In this document: positions 53,701-61,571 of the stretch, piece after piece
How the letters are laid out: the number at the start of each line of letters is the position of its first letter
How positions within the stretch are numbered: position 1 is the first letter of the stretch
Assembly (NCBI RefSeq): GCF_025950085.1
Contig: NZ_JAPDDS010000001.1
Location: 372,001-436,000 of the forward strand
Direction of reading: 5' to 3'
Length of the DNA: 64,000 nucleotides
Source of the DNA: Luteolibacter flavescens
Lineage (GTDB): Bacteria; Verrucomicrobiota; Verrucomicrobiia; Verrucomicrobiales; Akkermansiaceae
The notes under the pieces: generated by a model
What the model was told of the DNA's origin: nothing
Seen by the model: the letters and a program-made list of their open reading frames with translations, nothing else
Database searches by the model: none
Translations under genes and position numbers: made by a program

Positions 53701-53773
53701 CGGACATGGTTTTCCCTTCCTTGAACGGCTTCCAGCCGGTCAATCCCCTCACCCAGTCTTCCGTGATTTCCAT
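50738..53773 (-). CDS. SWIM zinc finger, SNF2-family helicase
   Basis: This 1011-residue Swi2/Snf2 ATPase has an N-terminal SWIM zinc finger [23 protein letters not shown] at about residues 86-110. Then come ~430 residues of beta-rich region and the two RecA lobes: [43 protein letters not shown] (motif II), [36 protein letters not shown] and [43 protein letters not shown]. It should translocate on double-stranded DNA or remodel DNA-protein complexes; such bacterial proteins are often tied to transcription (RapA/HepA-like) or defence. Its own GC content is high. No nuclease or methyltransferase partner lies beside it. Confidence 0.92.
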   Translation of the reverse strand: [1011 protein letters not shown]

Positions 53774-54240
53774 GTGGCCCGGAGACGTAACAACGGGTTC
53801 GGGTTTTGGGCGAGGGAAAAGATAGTATGAGGTGAAATTGAGGGGTGGATATTTTATTTTTCTAATGAGGTGGTTATTTAGTTGCGACGCTCAAGCAATG
53901 ATACAACCTATAACATAAGCCGCCGCTGTTGGTTTTTATTAAATGTGCGATCACCCGTAAAAGATTTCGATCATTGGGTAATTTTATCGCATTGCCAGCC
54001 ATCAACCCGATCACTCATATCTATTATTTTTTGGGCGAGGCTTGTTGGTTTGAGTGACCCCTAATTAGGGAAACGTAATGCATGACAGTATTTGCAATGG
54101 GATAATTTTAAACAGGATGGCTATACTGGTAATCATGAGGACCGGAAGAGGTCTTCTGATTTGGGGTTATATCCAGATTTATCGGATTGTCGGAATCAAG
54201 TTGTTCGAGGCCATTGTCTAATTACCGGGCCACAGGGCCT

Positions 54241-54277
54241 ACTATCCAAGCGGGCCAGTGGCCGCGCGCTCCCAGCG
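54241..54277. repeat. Interspersed palindromic repeat, single arm
   Basis: This sequence starts ACTATCCAAGCGGGCCAGTGG and ends GCGCTCCCAGCG. Reversed, it matches the left arm of the element at 5834-5869 along nearly its whole length. It lacks an obvious second arm within 150 bases. Confidence 0.65.
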
Positions 54278-54400
54278 ATATTGATCCCAGCGACACCCAT
54301 TTCTAACCGCTCTTATTCTTTGGGCGATTGTGGGTATGCCTCCGCGGCGAGCTGCACGGAGTCCGAGACGGCCACTTTTTTGAATTGCGCGGGCGGACGG

Positions 54401-54422
54401 GCGTGCCTCCTTTGCGGCACGC
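54401..54422. promoter_or_regulatory. Hairpin directly before the Lon-substrate-domain gene
   Basis: GCGTGCC (54401-54407) pairs with GGCACGC (54416-54422) around an 8-base loop TCCTTTGC, and the ATG starts at 54424. It would sequester any ribosome site. Similar GCCGAAGGAGGCACG sequence lies near the 5834 repeat, so it may be repeat-derived. Confidence 0.4.
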
Positions 54423-54423
54423 A

Positions 54424-55032
54424 ATGTCGTCGCTGAACATCCCCGAAGTCTGTGGCGTGATGCTGCTGCCCGATTGCACGCTTTTCCCACACGGGGGGCT
54501 GCCGCTGCACACCTTCGAGTCCCGCTACCGGATGATGCTGGCGGATGCGCTCCAGGGATCGTGCTTCTTCGCGGTGACGCGTCTTCTTGGAAAAGAGACC
54601 GATGACCTCTCGCGCTGCGCCTCGCCGGTCGGAACCATGGGTCTGGTGCGGGCATCGCGGGAACTGGATGACGGCACCTCAAACCTGCTCCTGCACGGGG
54701 TGATCCGGGTGAAATTCATGGACTGGCTGGACTCCCCCTACCCGAAGGCGCGGATCATTCCGGTGCCGTCCATTTTCGAGCCGGAGTCGCAGGCTCCCGG
54801 TGCCTTGTCCGCTCTGCACGAGGCCGCCGGTCATGTGACGCGCGGACTGCCGACCGAGGTGCGCGAGGCGCTGGTGAACATGACCGACCAGATCGACGAT
54901 CCTTCGATTCTGGCGGACGTGATGGCGCAGCAATTCCTGCACGACCCGGACGAGCGGCAGGATCTGCTGGAGATGGAGTCCGCAGCCGCGCGCGTGGCGT
55001 GGATCTGCCGGAAATTTGAGGCGCTGTCGTGA
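54424..55032 (+). CDS. Lon substrate-binding (LAN) domain protein
   Basis: This 202-residue protein consists mostly of the Lon N-terminal substrate-binding domain alone, with no ATPase or protease domain. The signature is MLLPDCTLFPHGGLPLHTFESRYRMMLADAL, then GTMGLVRASRELDDGTSNLLLHGVIRVKFMDWL and a helical end (LADVMAQQFLHDPDERQDLLE). Stand-alone proteins of this type are widespread; their role is unclear, perhaps as substrate adaptors. The ATG at 54424 gives MSSLNIPEV; upstream in-frame codons cover the hairpin and repeat. It overlaps the next gene by four bases (GTGA). Confidence 0.85.
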   Translation: MSSLNIPEVCGVMLLPDCTLFPHGGLPLHTFESRYRMMLADALQGSCFFAVTRLLGKETDDLSRCASPVGTMGLVRASRELDDGTSNLLLHGVIRVKFMDWLDSPYPKARIIPVPSIFEPESQAPGALSALHEAAGHVTRGLPTEVREALVNMTDQIDDPSILADVMAQQFLHDPDERQDLLEMESAAARVAWICRKFEALS

Positions 55033-55922
55033 ATGCGTCCCGCAGCGGTGTGGCGAGCGCGGTGACCGCCTTTTTCCTATGGGGCGTGCTGCCGGTATTT
55101 TGGAAGGGCCTCGGCTTTCTACCGCCGCTTTCCATCATCGCGCACCGCACCGTGTGGTCGCTGGTACTGCTGGCGATGCTGCTCGGTTGGCGTCGCCAAC
55201 TCGGCGAGGTTTTCCGCGGCCTATCCACGTGGCGAGGCGCGGGCTGGCATCTGCTCTCGGGCGGACTGCTGGCGTCAAACTGGTTGCTCTATGTGTGGGC
55301 CACGCTGAATGGCCGCATTCTGGAGGGCGCGCTCGGGTATTACCTGAATCCCTTCCTAAACATGCTCTTCGGCGCATGGTTCTTCGGCGAACGGCAGAAT
55401 CGCCGGCAATTGCTCGCGGTGGGGATCGCCGTCGCCGGGGCGGCTTGCCAATTCCTCGCGGTAAAGGGAGTGCCATGGGTGGCGCTCGTGCTGGCCATCA
55501 CCTTCGCGCTCTACGCCGTCGTGCGAAAGAAAGCTCCGCTCGGAGCGCTGTCCGGACTGGCTGCGGAGACGGCCTTGATGGCGCCCATCGCGGTCGGTTG
55601 GCTGGCCTGGCAGGCGTGGAGCGGCGAGGCGTGGTTTGGAGAAGGGAGCACGCAGGCGCTGCTGATCATCGGCACGGGTCTGGCCACGGCCACGCCGCTG
55701 CTGTGCTTCGGCCATGCGACGCGGACGATCTCGCTGACCACGCTCGGCATCCTCCAATTCATCGGGCCGACCCTGCAGTTCCTGATCGGCTGGCAGATCT
55801 ACGGCGAGCCGATGACATCGCTGCGCCTGCTTTCCTTCGCGTTGATCTGGACCGCCGTGGCGATCTACGCGGCCGATGCTTGGCAGACGGGACGAGAGAA
55901 GGCGGCGGGCTCCGAGGTTTGA
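55029..55922 (+). CDS. rarD: RarD-type EamA family permease
   Basis: This 297-residue inner-membrane protein of the drug/metabolite transporter superfamily has ten predicted helices made of two EamA halves. The RarD signature FFLWGVLPVFWKGLGFLPPLSIIAHRTVWSLVLL opens the chain, with NWLLYVWATLNGRILEGALGYYLNPFLNMLFG in the first half and SLTTLGILQFIGPTLQFLIG in the second. RarD relatives have been linked to chloramphenicol sensitivity or to amino-acid export; the substrate here is unknown. The start is GTG at 55029, overlapping the previous stop. Confidence 0.9.
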   Translation: MNASRSGVASAVTAFFLWGVLPVFWKGLGFLPPLSIIAHRTVWSLVLLAMLLGWRRQLGEVFRGLSTWRGAGWHLLSGGLLASNWLLYVWATLNGRILEGALGYYLNPFLNMLFGAWFFGERQNRRQLLAVGIAVAGAACQFLAVKGVPWVALVLAITFALYAVVRKKAPLGALSGLAAETALMAPIAVGWLAWQAWSGEAWFGEGSTQALLIIGTGLATATPLLCFGHATRTISLTTLGILQFIGPTLQFLIGWQIYGEPMTSLRLLSFALIWTAVAIYAADAWQTGREKAAGSEV

Positions 55923-55962
55923 TCTTGTCCCGATCTGTTGGAGTCGCTTGCCTCACAGGGTC

Positions 55963-56886
55963 ATGAGTCAGGATACGCAGTGGTTTGTCTCGCAGGAGGA
56001 CCAGCAGTTAGGCCCCTACACCGGGGATCAGATGCTTTCATTCGCCCAAGGAGGAAATATCACCCGCGAATCCCTCGTCTGGGCAGAGGGCATGGCGGAG
56101 TGGCTGCCAGCCGGGCGGATCGACGGGCTTTTCCCCGCCGCCGTGAAAGTCGCAGCCGCTACCGCCAAGCCGGTCCCCGCCGCGCGCGTGGCCACGGCGC
56201 AACCGTCCGGGCCCATGCGTGCTGGCGCTACGACTCCGGGCCGTGCCACCCAGCCAGCGGCGCGGTCCGGTCAGGCCACTGCTGCCGCGGCGACCCAGAC
56301 TGCCCAGGCACAGGGTGGGAATGCGGTCTTCCCGCGTCCGCCGGTGCCACTAGCCTCATTCGGACTGTATGCAGGCACGGTCGCTGCCGCGGTGGTCCTG
56401 GCATTGGTCGGCGGTCTCACCATTTTCATGGCGGCCCGGCATCCGGAGTCGATCCAGCCGGACCCGGCGCTCGGGATCATCACGCTCGTTTGCTTCTCTC
56501 TGGCCGGCCTGTGCCTGATCGCCGCCCAGGTCTTCGCGCTGATGAACTTGTATCGCGCGTGGTTCTGCCTCTCGCGGGCCGGGGCCACGGTCACGCCGGG
56601 CATGGCGGTCGGCCTGCTTTTCGTGCCGCTTTTCAATGTCTACTGGCTCTTCCGTGCCTACTACGGCTTCGCTCAGGAGTGGAACCGCATCACCCATTTC
56701 TTCGAAGACACCCGGCGGGGGCCGAAGATGTCCGAGGGCGTCTTCCTCGCCTTCTGCATCTGCTCGCTGATCCTGCCGCCGCTGGCATTCATCCTCGCCT
56801 TCCCGGTGATGGCCGGGCTTTGCAACGCGATCAATTTCATCGCCCGCCGCCCGCTCCAGGCACGCGCGCCAATGCGAACCCGCTGA
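55963..56886 (+). CDS. GYF_2 domain membrane protein
   Basis: This 307-residue protein has an N-terminal GYF_2 domain at about residues 3-55 (WFVSQEDQQLGPYTGDQMLSFAQGGNITRESLVWAEGMAEWLPAG), which binds Pro-rich or peptide ligands. An Ala/Pro/Thr-rich linker (~60-125) follows, then four or so membrane helices: 131-154, 168-190, 204-225, 260-285. Such bacterial proteins are poorly characterised; a signalling or assembly role at the membrane is inferred. The ATG at 55963 begins the GYF domain; a second overlapping open frame here is a shadow. A bidirectional terminator follows. Confidence 0.85.
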   Translation: MSQDTQWFVSQEDQQLGPYTGDQMLSFAQGGNITRESLVWAEGMAEWLPAGRIDGLFPAAVKVAAATAKPVPAARVATAQPSGPMRAGATTPGRATQPAARSGQATAAAATQTAQAQGGNAVFPRPPVPLASFGLYAGTVAAAVVLALVGGLTIFMAARHPESIQPDPALGIITLVCFSLAGLCLIAAQVFALMNLYRAWFCLSRAGATVTPGMAVGLLFVPLFNVYWLFRAYYGFAQEWNRITHFFEDTRRGPKMSEGVFLAFCICSLILPPLAFILAFPVMAGLCNAINFIARRPLQARAPMRTR

Positions 56887-56900
56887 CTAAGATGGGCACG

Positions 56901-56936
56901 AAAAAGGGCGGGGCACCTCAGCGTCCCGCCCTTTTT
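56901..56936. terminator. Bidirectional intrinsic terminator
   Basis: The 12-bp stem AAAAAGGGCGGG (56901-56912) / CCCGCCCTTTTT (56925-56936) has an A run on one side and a T run on the other. It therefore serves both the GYF-protein gene and the convergent bactofilin gene. Confidence 0.92.
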
Positions 56937-56964
56937 GAAGATTCGTAGTCGGGAAAATCCTGGA

Positions 56965-57282
56965 TCAGCCGATCTCGGTGCGGCCGGAAAGCTGGGCACC
57001 ACCTTCCATCGAGAAGTTCTTGGCCTTGATGTCGCCGTCGAGGCGGGACTTGGCCTTCAGCTCGCAGTGCTCGGAGGTGATCTTGCCTTCGATCTTGCCG
57101 AAGACCTTCACGTCGCCGGCGGTTACGTTGCCCTTCACGACGGCGTTTTCGCCGATGGTCACGCGGCCCTTCTCGGAGATGATCTCACCCTCGATCTTGC
57201 CGTCGATGATCATGTCATTCGAGAAGCGGATGGATCCGGTGATCTCGATGCCGCTGGAAAGGACGTTGGTTGCGTTCGCCAT
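56965..57282 (-). CDS. Bactofilin (polymer-forming cytoskeletal protein)
   Basis: This small 105-residue protein is made almost wholly of the bactofilin right-handed beta-helix: [78 protein letters not shown] with Gly/Ile/Val every sixth residue. Bactofilins polymerise without nucleotide and help set cell shape or stalk and prosthecae formation. It lacks a long N-terminal membrane-binding tail. The ATG at 57282 (MANATNVL) is chosen; the open frame continues upstream over the helicase leader without conserved sequence. Confidence 0.9.
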   Translation of the reverse strand: MANATNVLSSGIEITGSIRFSNDMIIDGKIEGEIISEKGRVTIGENAVVKGNVTAGDVKVFGKIEGKITSEHCELKAKSRLDGDIKAKNFSMEGGAQLSGRTEIG

Positions 57283-57394
57283 GGGTCCGAAATTCAGCAG
57301 AGGGACCGCGGGTTGGCAACCGGATTTCCCGGCTAAATCGTGTGGCGTGCGGCTTCCCATTTTCCCCTCCACCCCCCACCATCCCGCCCCGCCG

Positions 57395-59935
57395 ATGCTG
57401 CTTGATCCCGCCCGTGTCTCCGATCCGACCTCGAATGACGAGGTGCTCAGTGCCTTCCTCGACTACCTGATCGAGACGAATGTGGAGCCCTACGATCATC
57501 AGGAACAGGCCATCCTGGAGCTCTACGCGGGCAACAATGTCATTCTGAACACGCCGACAGGCTCGGGGAAATCCCTGGTGGCCCTGGCGCTGCACTACAA
57601 GGCGATCTGCCAGAACCGGCGCTCGTACTACACGGTGCCGATCAAGGCGCTGGCGAATGAGAAATTCCTCTCGCTGTGCCATCTCTTCGGCCCGGACAAG
57701 GTGGGCATGATCACCGGGGATGCGACGGTGAATCCAGGCGCACCGGTCATCTGCTGCACCGCCGAGATCCTGGCAAATCTGGCGCTACGCGAGGGACGGC
57801 ACGCGCAGGTGGACGATGTGATCATGGACGAGTTCCACTATTACTCGGACTCGTCCCGCGGCTTTGCCTGGCAGGTTCCCCTGCTGACTTTGCCACAGGC
57901 ACGCTTTCTCCTGATGTCCGCGACGCTCGGGGAGACGGCGTTCTTTGAAGAAGGAATCACGAAGCTGACAGGGACGCCGACGGTGCTGGTGAAGTCCGAC
58001 CAGAGGCCAGTCCCCTTGGAATTCGACTACAGCGAGACCCCGTTGGAGGAGATGGTCGCAGAGCTGGTGGAGAAAAAGAAGGCACCCGTCTATCTCGTCC
58101 ACTTCACCCAGCTCGCTTGTGCAGGCACAGCCCAGAGCCTCCTGAGCTGGAACTTCTGCACGAAGGAGGAGAAGCAGCAGATCGCCGAGACGCTGCACGA
58201 CGCGAACTTCCGCAGCCCCTACGGCAAGGAGGTCTCGAAGCTGCTGCGGCACGGCATCGGCATCCACCACGCGGGGCTGCTGCCGAAATACCGCATTCTT
58301 GTGGAGAAGCTGGCTCAGCGCGGGTTGCTGAAGGTGATCTGCGGGACCGATACGCTCGGCGTGGGCGTGAACGTGCCGATCCGCACGGTGCTCTTCACTC
58401 AGCTCTTCAAGTACGATGGAAGCAGTACGAAGACGCTGGCGGTCCGCGATTTCAAGCAGATCGCCGGGCGTGCCGGCAGACGTGGATTCGACACCAGCGG
58501 CACCGTGGTGTGTCAGGCGCCCGAGCATGTCATCGAGAACCTGCGGTTGGAGCAGAAAGCGGCGAAGAGCGGCAAGAAGAGCTTCGTGAAACGCAAGCCG
58601 CCGGAGAAGGGCTTTGTGAACTGGGACGAGAAGAGCTACCGCCGCCTGATCGACGCACCGCCGGAGAAGCTGGTTTCCAGCTTCAATGTCACCCACTCGA
58701 TGCTCCTCAATGTATTGGGCCGAGAGCACGAGGACGGCTGTGTCGCACTGCGGACGCTCATCAATGACAGCCACGAGCCGCCTTCGAAGAAAAAGGCCCA
58801 CCGTCGCCGTGCCTTCCAGATTTTCCGCGGCATGGTCGAGGGTCGCATCCTGACCATCATCCCGAAGAACGATCGAAGCGGTCCTGCGAAAGTCCGCCTC
58901 AATGTTCAGCTTCAGGAGGACTTCTCCATGAACCAGGCACTCGGGCTGTGGCTGCTGGAAGCGATCCCGTTGCTAGACCGCGAGTCGCCGGACTACCCGC
59001 TTGATGTGATCTCGCTGGTCGAGGCCATCTTGGAAAACCCCGACGTCATCCTGCGCCGGCAGGTGGACATGCTGAAGGGCGAACTGATCGCCCGGCTGAA
59101 GGATGAAGGCGTGGGCTACGAGGAGCGGATGGAGATGCTCGAGGAAGTCGAGTGGCCGAAGCCCGGGAAGGAATTCATCTACCACACCTACAATGCCTTC
59201 GTCGCCGAGAGACCGTGGATGAAGGAGGCAGCCGTCCGGCCGAAGAGCATCGCCCGCGAGATGTTCGAGCACTGGCAGTCCTTTGAGGACTACGTGAAGA
59301 CCTACGGGCTGGAGAAGAGCGAGGCCGTGCTGCTGCGCCATCTTTCGGAGGTTTACAAGGTGCTCTCGCAGACCGTCCCCCCGATGTCGAAGACCGAGGA
59401 ACTGGTGGAAGCCGAGGACTACTTCGGCGACCTGCTGCGCACCGTGGACTCGAGCTTGCTCGACGAATGGGAGAAGCTGCGGAACCCGGACTACGTGCCG
59501 GAGCTTGAACTTGAGAAGCCTGCCGACGAGCGGAAGACCGTCGCCTTCACACGCAATCGTCCCGCATTCACCCGCGCGGCAAGGAATGCGGTCTTCACGC
59601 TGCTGAAGGCATTTGCCGAGGAAAACACGCAGGCCATCCTCGCGCAGATCGAGCCGAATGACGGCGAAGGGACACCCTGGACCGCGGCAAGGATCGAAGG
59701 TCTGTTAGATGGCTACTATGCGGATCATGAACGCATTCGGCTCGATCCGGAAGCCCGGGCGACGAAGCACATGCGGATATCCGACGACGAGCCGCGGCGC
59801 TGGACCATCGAGCAGACACTGGTTGATCCGGACGAGGCGAACGACTGGGTTCTCAGATTGGTGGTCGATCTGGATCGCAGCGATGCAGAGGAGCGACCGG
59901 TGCTCATGCTCACAGCAATGGAGGCCATCGCGTGA
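57395..59935 (+). CDS. Ski2-like DEAD/DEAH-box RNA helicase
   Basis: This 846-residue superfamily 2 helicase has [16 protein letters not shown] (motif I, starting at ~48), [17 protein letters not shown] (motif II DEFH), LLMSATLGE (III), [14 protein letters not shown] (IVa-like) and [15 protein letters not shown] (VI). The C-terminal ~400 residues match the winged-helix/ratchet part of Ski2/Mtr4-like proteins (DUF3516-type in bacteria). Such enzymes unwind structured RNA, often with exonucleases; the partner is not here. The start is the ATG at 57395, as the frame upstream runs antisense over the bactofilin gene. It starts divergently from the bactofilin gene, 112 bases away. Confidence 0.9.
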   Translation: MLLDPARVSDPTSNDEVLSAFLDYLIETNVEPYDHQEQAILELYAGNNVILNTPTGSGKSLVALALHYKAICQNRRSYYTVPIKALANEKFLSLCHLFGPDKVGMITGDATVNPGAPVICCTAEILANLALREGRHAQVDDVIMDEFHYYSDSSRGFAWQVPLLTLPQARFLLMSATLGETAFFEEGITKLTGTPTVLVKSDQRPVPLEFDYSETPLEEMVAELVEKKKAPVYLVHFTQLACAGTAQSLLSWNFCTKEEKQQIAETLHDANFRSPYGKEVSKLLRHGIGIHHAGLLPKYRILVEKLAQRGLLKVICGTDTLGVGVNVPIRTVLFTQLFKYDGSSTKTLAVRDFKQIAGRAGRRGFDTSGTVVCQAPEHVIENLRLEQKAAKSGKKSFVKRKPPEKGFVNWDEKSYRRLIDAPPEKLVSSFNVTHSMLLNVLGREHEDGCVALRTLINDSHEPPSKKKAHRRRAFQIFRGMVEGRILTIIPKNDRSGPAKVRLNVQLQEDFSMNQALGLWLLEAIPLLDRESPDYPLDVISLVEAILENPDVILRRQVDMLKGELIARLKDEGVGYEERMEMLEEVEWPKPGKEFIYHTYNAFVAERPWMKEAAVRPKSIAREMFEHWQSFEDYVKTYGLEKSEAVLLRHLSEVYKVLSQTVPPMSKTEELVEAEDYFGDLLRTVDSSLLDEWEKLRNPDYVPELELEKPADERKTVAFTRNRPAFTRAARNAVFTLLKAFAEENTQAILAQIEPNDGEGTPWTAARIEGLLDGYYADHERIRLDPEARATKHMRISDDEPRRWTIEQTLVDPDEANDWVLRLVVDLDRSDAEERPVLMLTAMEAIA

Positions 59936-59946
59936 AGTATCTTGCC

Positions 59947-60025
59947 ACTGGGAGCGCGGAATTTATTCCGCTGCACAACCCCGGCGAACCTACCTTTCGA
60001 GCGGAATAAATTCCGCGCTCCCAGT
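59947..60025. repeat. Perfect 26-bp inverted repeat between convergent genes
   Basis: The left arm 59947-59972 and right arm 60000-60025 are exact inverse complements over 26 bases, with a 27-base spacer. Each arm starts (or ends) with ACTGGGAGCGCGG and itself contains the near-palindrome GCGGAATTTATTCCGC. The element lies between the stops of the Ski2-like helicase and rarA genes and could end both transcripts. It shares the CTGGGAGCGCGG core with the elements at 5834 and 54241. Confidence 0.85.
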
Positions 60026-60032
60026 AGGGGGA

Positions 60033-61394
60033 TCACTCGCCTTTCTCCCTTTCCGCCAATTGCCGGAAGTAGTCCATTCGCTCCTTGATCCGCTTCTCCA
60101 TCCCGTTCTCGCCGGGATGGTAGTAGACCCGGCCCTCCGGCAGGTAGGCCTGCGGAACGTAGCCCCCCTCGTAGTCGTGGGCGTAGAGGTAGCGCATCTT
60201 TTCCTCATCTGTCCCGCTGGCGACGGCGAGCTTCTTGCGAGTCTTTGTCCGCAAGTGCTCGGGCACGGCGAGGGTGCGACCCTTCTCGACATCCGCCATC
60301 GCGGCCCCGATCGCGGCGTAGGCGGTGCTCGATTTCGGCGCGGTGGCGAGATAGACGGTGGCATGGGCGAGCGGGATTCGCCCCTCCGGCATGCCGACGA
60401 ATTCAAAGGCCTGCTGCGCCGCCATCGCCACCCGCAGCGCATTCGAGTCGGCGAGCCCGATGTCCTCGCTGGCGGAGATCACCAGACGCCGCGCGATGAA
60501 TCGCGGATCCTCCCCCGCGTGCAGCATCTTCGCCAGCCAGTAGAGGGCTGCGTCCGGATCGGAACCGCGGATCGATTTGATGAAGGCGGACGCCGTGTCG
60601 TAATGCGCGTCGCCATCGGCATCATAGACGATCGCCTTCCGCTGGATGGACTCCTCGGCAACGGCGAGCGTGAGCCGGATCGAGCCGTCCGTCTCGGGCG
60701 GCGTTGTCAGGACGGCGAGTTCCAACGACGTGAGCGCCTTCCGCACGTCACCGTCCGACATCGTTGCGAGATGCTGGAGAGCATCGGCGTCTACCTGAAT
60801 ATCCAGCGCTCCAAATCCACGCTCCTCGTTCGCGAGCGCGCGCTGAAGCACCGGCAGCAGGTCGTCCGTCGAGACCGACTCCAACTGGAAAATCTGGGAC
60901 CGAGAAACGAGCGGCGAATTGACGTAGAAGTAGGGATTGTGGGTCGTGGCCCCGATGAAGCGCACCGTCCCACGCTCGATGTGCGGCAGCAGCACGTCCT
61001 GCTGGGCCTTGTTGAAGCGGTGGATCTCGTCAATGAATAGGATCGTCGTCTCGCCCCGAAGATCGCGCCAGGTGCGGGCCTGATCGATCTTCGCGCGGAT
61101 CTCGGCCACATTCGACTCCACGCCATTCAGCGCCTCGAAACGCGATCCGGTGCTGCGGGCGATCACGCTTGCAAGCGTGGTCTTCCCTGTTCCCGGTGGC
61201 CCGTAGAAGATCAGCGATGCGAAGCGGTCCGCCTCGATGGCGCGGCGCAGCAGCTTCCCCTCGCCCAGGATGTGCTTTTGCCCCGCGATCTCGTCGAGCG
61301 TCCTCGGCCGCATGCGGGAAGCAAGCGGCTCACCGCTGACATCGCCATCCGGGCGCGGAGCACCGGAGGCTGAGACGTCGAAGAGATCGGGCAC
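60033..61394 (-). CDS. rarA: Replication-associated recombination protein A (RarA/MgsA)
   Basis: This 453-residue AAA+ clamp-loader-like ATPase acts at stalled replication forks. It has the RarA opening PLASRMRPRTLDEIAGQKHILGEGKLLRRAIE, Walker A GPPGTGKTTLA, Walker B ILFIDEIHRFNKAQQDVLLP, sensor 1 IGATTHNPYFYVNSPLVSRSQIF, and the C-terminal tetramerisation domain with ALYWLAKMLHAGEDPRFIARRLVISASEDIGLAD and YLPEGRVYYHPGENGMEKRIKER. It is alone on its transcript; an uncommitted 177-base spacer separates it from the ABC genes. Confidence 0.95.
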   Translation of the reverse strand: MPDLFDVSASGAPRPDGDVSGEPLASRMRPRTLDEIAGQKHILGEGKLLRRAIEADRFASLIFYGPPGTGKTTLASVIARSTGSRFEALNGVESNVAEIRAKIDQARTWRDLRGETTILFIDEIHRFNKAQQDVLLPHIERGTVRFIGATTHNPYFYVNSPLVSRSQIFQLESVSTDDLLPVLQRALANEERGFGALDIQVDADALQHLATMSDGDVRKALTSLELAVLTTPPETDGSIRLTLAVAEESIQRKAIVYDADGDAHYDTASAFIKSIRGSDPDAALYWLAKMLHAGEDPRFIARRLVISASEDIGLADSNALRVAMAAQQAFEFVGMPEGRIPLAHATVYLATAPKSSTAYAAIGAAMADVEKGRTLAVPEHLRTKTRKKLAVASGTDEEKMRYLYAHDYEGGYVPQAYLPEGRVYYHPGENGMEKRIKERMDYFRQLAEREKGE

Positions 61395-61546
61395 GCGGCT
61401 AGTTTAGATCCTGCGGTGAGCCGGACAAGCGGAAGCTCGGGAGGACTCACGGCTCCCCCATTTTCAGGACTGCTTCCAACGTCGTGATGGACGGGCTGGA
61501 TCGCTGGCGCTCGCCGAGCGTCCAATCGACCGCGTGGCAAGTGTTC

Positions 61547-61561
61547 CCAGCGCTCCCGGCT
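61547..61561. repeat. Fragment of the CTGGGAGCGC-family repeat
   Basis: CCAGCGCTCCCGGCT here is identical to the right-arm end of the element at 5941-5974. It lies 11 bases from the end of the oppF-like gene, and no second arm is clear. The surrounding 61395-61571 spacer holds no gene. Confidence 0.5.
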
Positions 61562-61571
61562 TTGCCGAAGA

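Larger units (their letters stand above)
53774..54423. other. 650-base intergenic region, mostly AT-rich, no recognisable gene
   Basis: The stretch 53820-54235 is strikingly AT-rich for this genome. Two open frames in it (54092-54436 and 53882-54064, plus strand) have no family resemblance, and the longer one runs across the repeat at 54241; I do not call them. It holds a perfect 12-base palindrome CCCTAATTAGGG (54059-54070), a GACC-N6-GGTC hairpin near 54140, and three similar CGATCA boxes (53948, 53969, 54008). After 54236 GC content rises and a repeat arm follows. It may be remnant, regulatory or RNA-coding DNA. Confidence 0.5.

Noticed and set aside
53882..54064. 60-codon frame in the AT-rich island
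   Set aside because: No ribosome site, no domain, and no codon pattern like neighbours.
54092..54436. 114-codon frame crossing the repeat
   Set aside because: Its middle (LLSKRASGRALPA) is simply translated repeat; a similar run appears in a spurious frame at 5722-5949.
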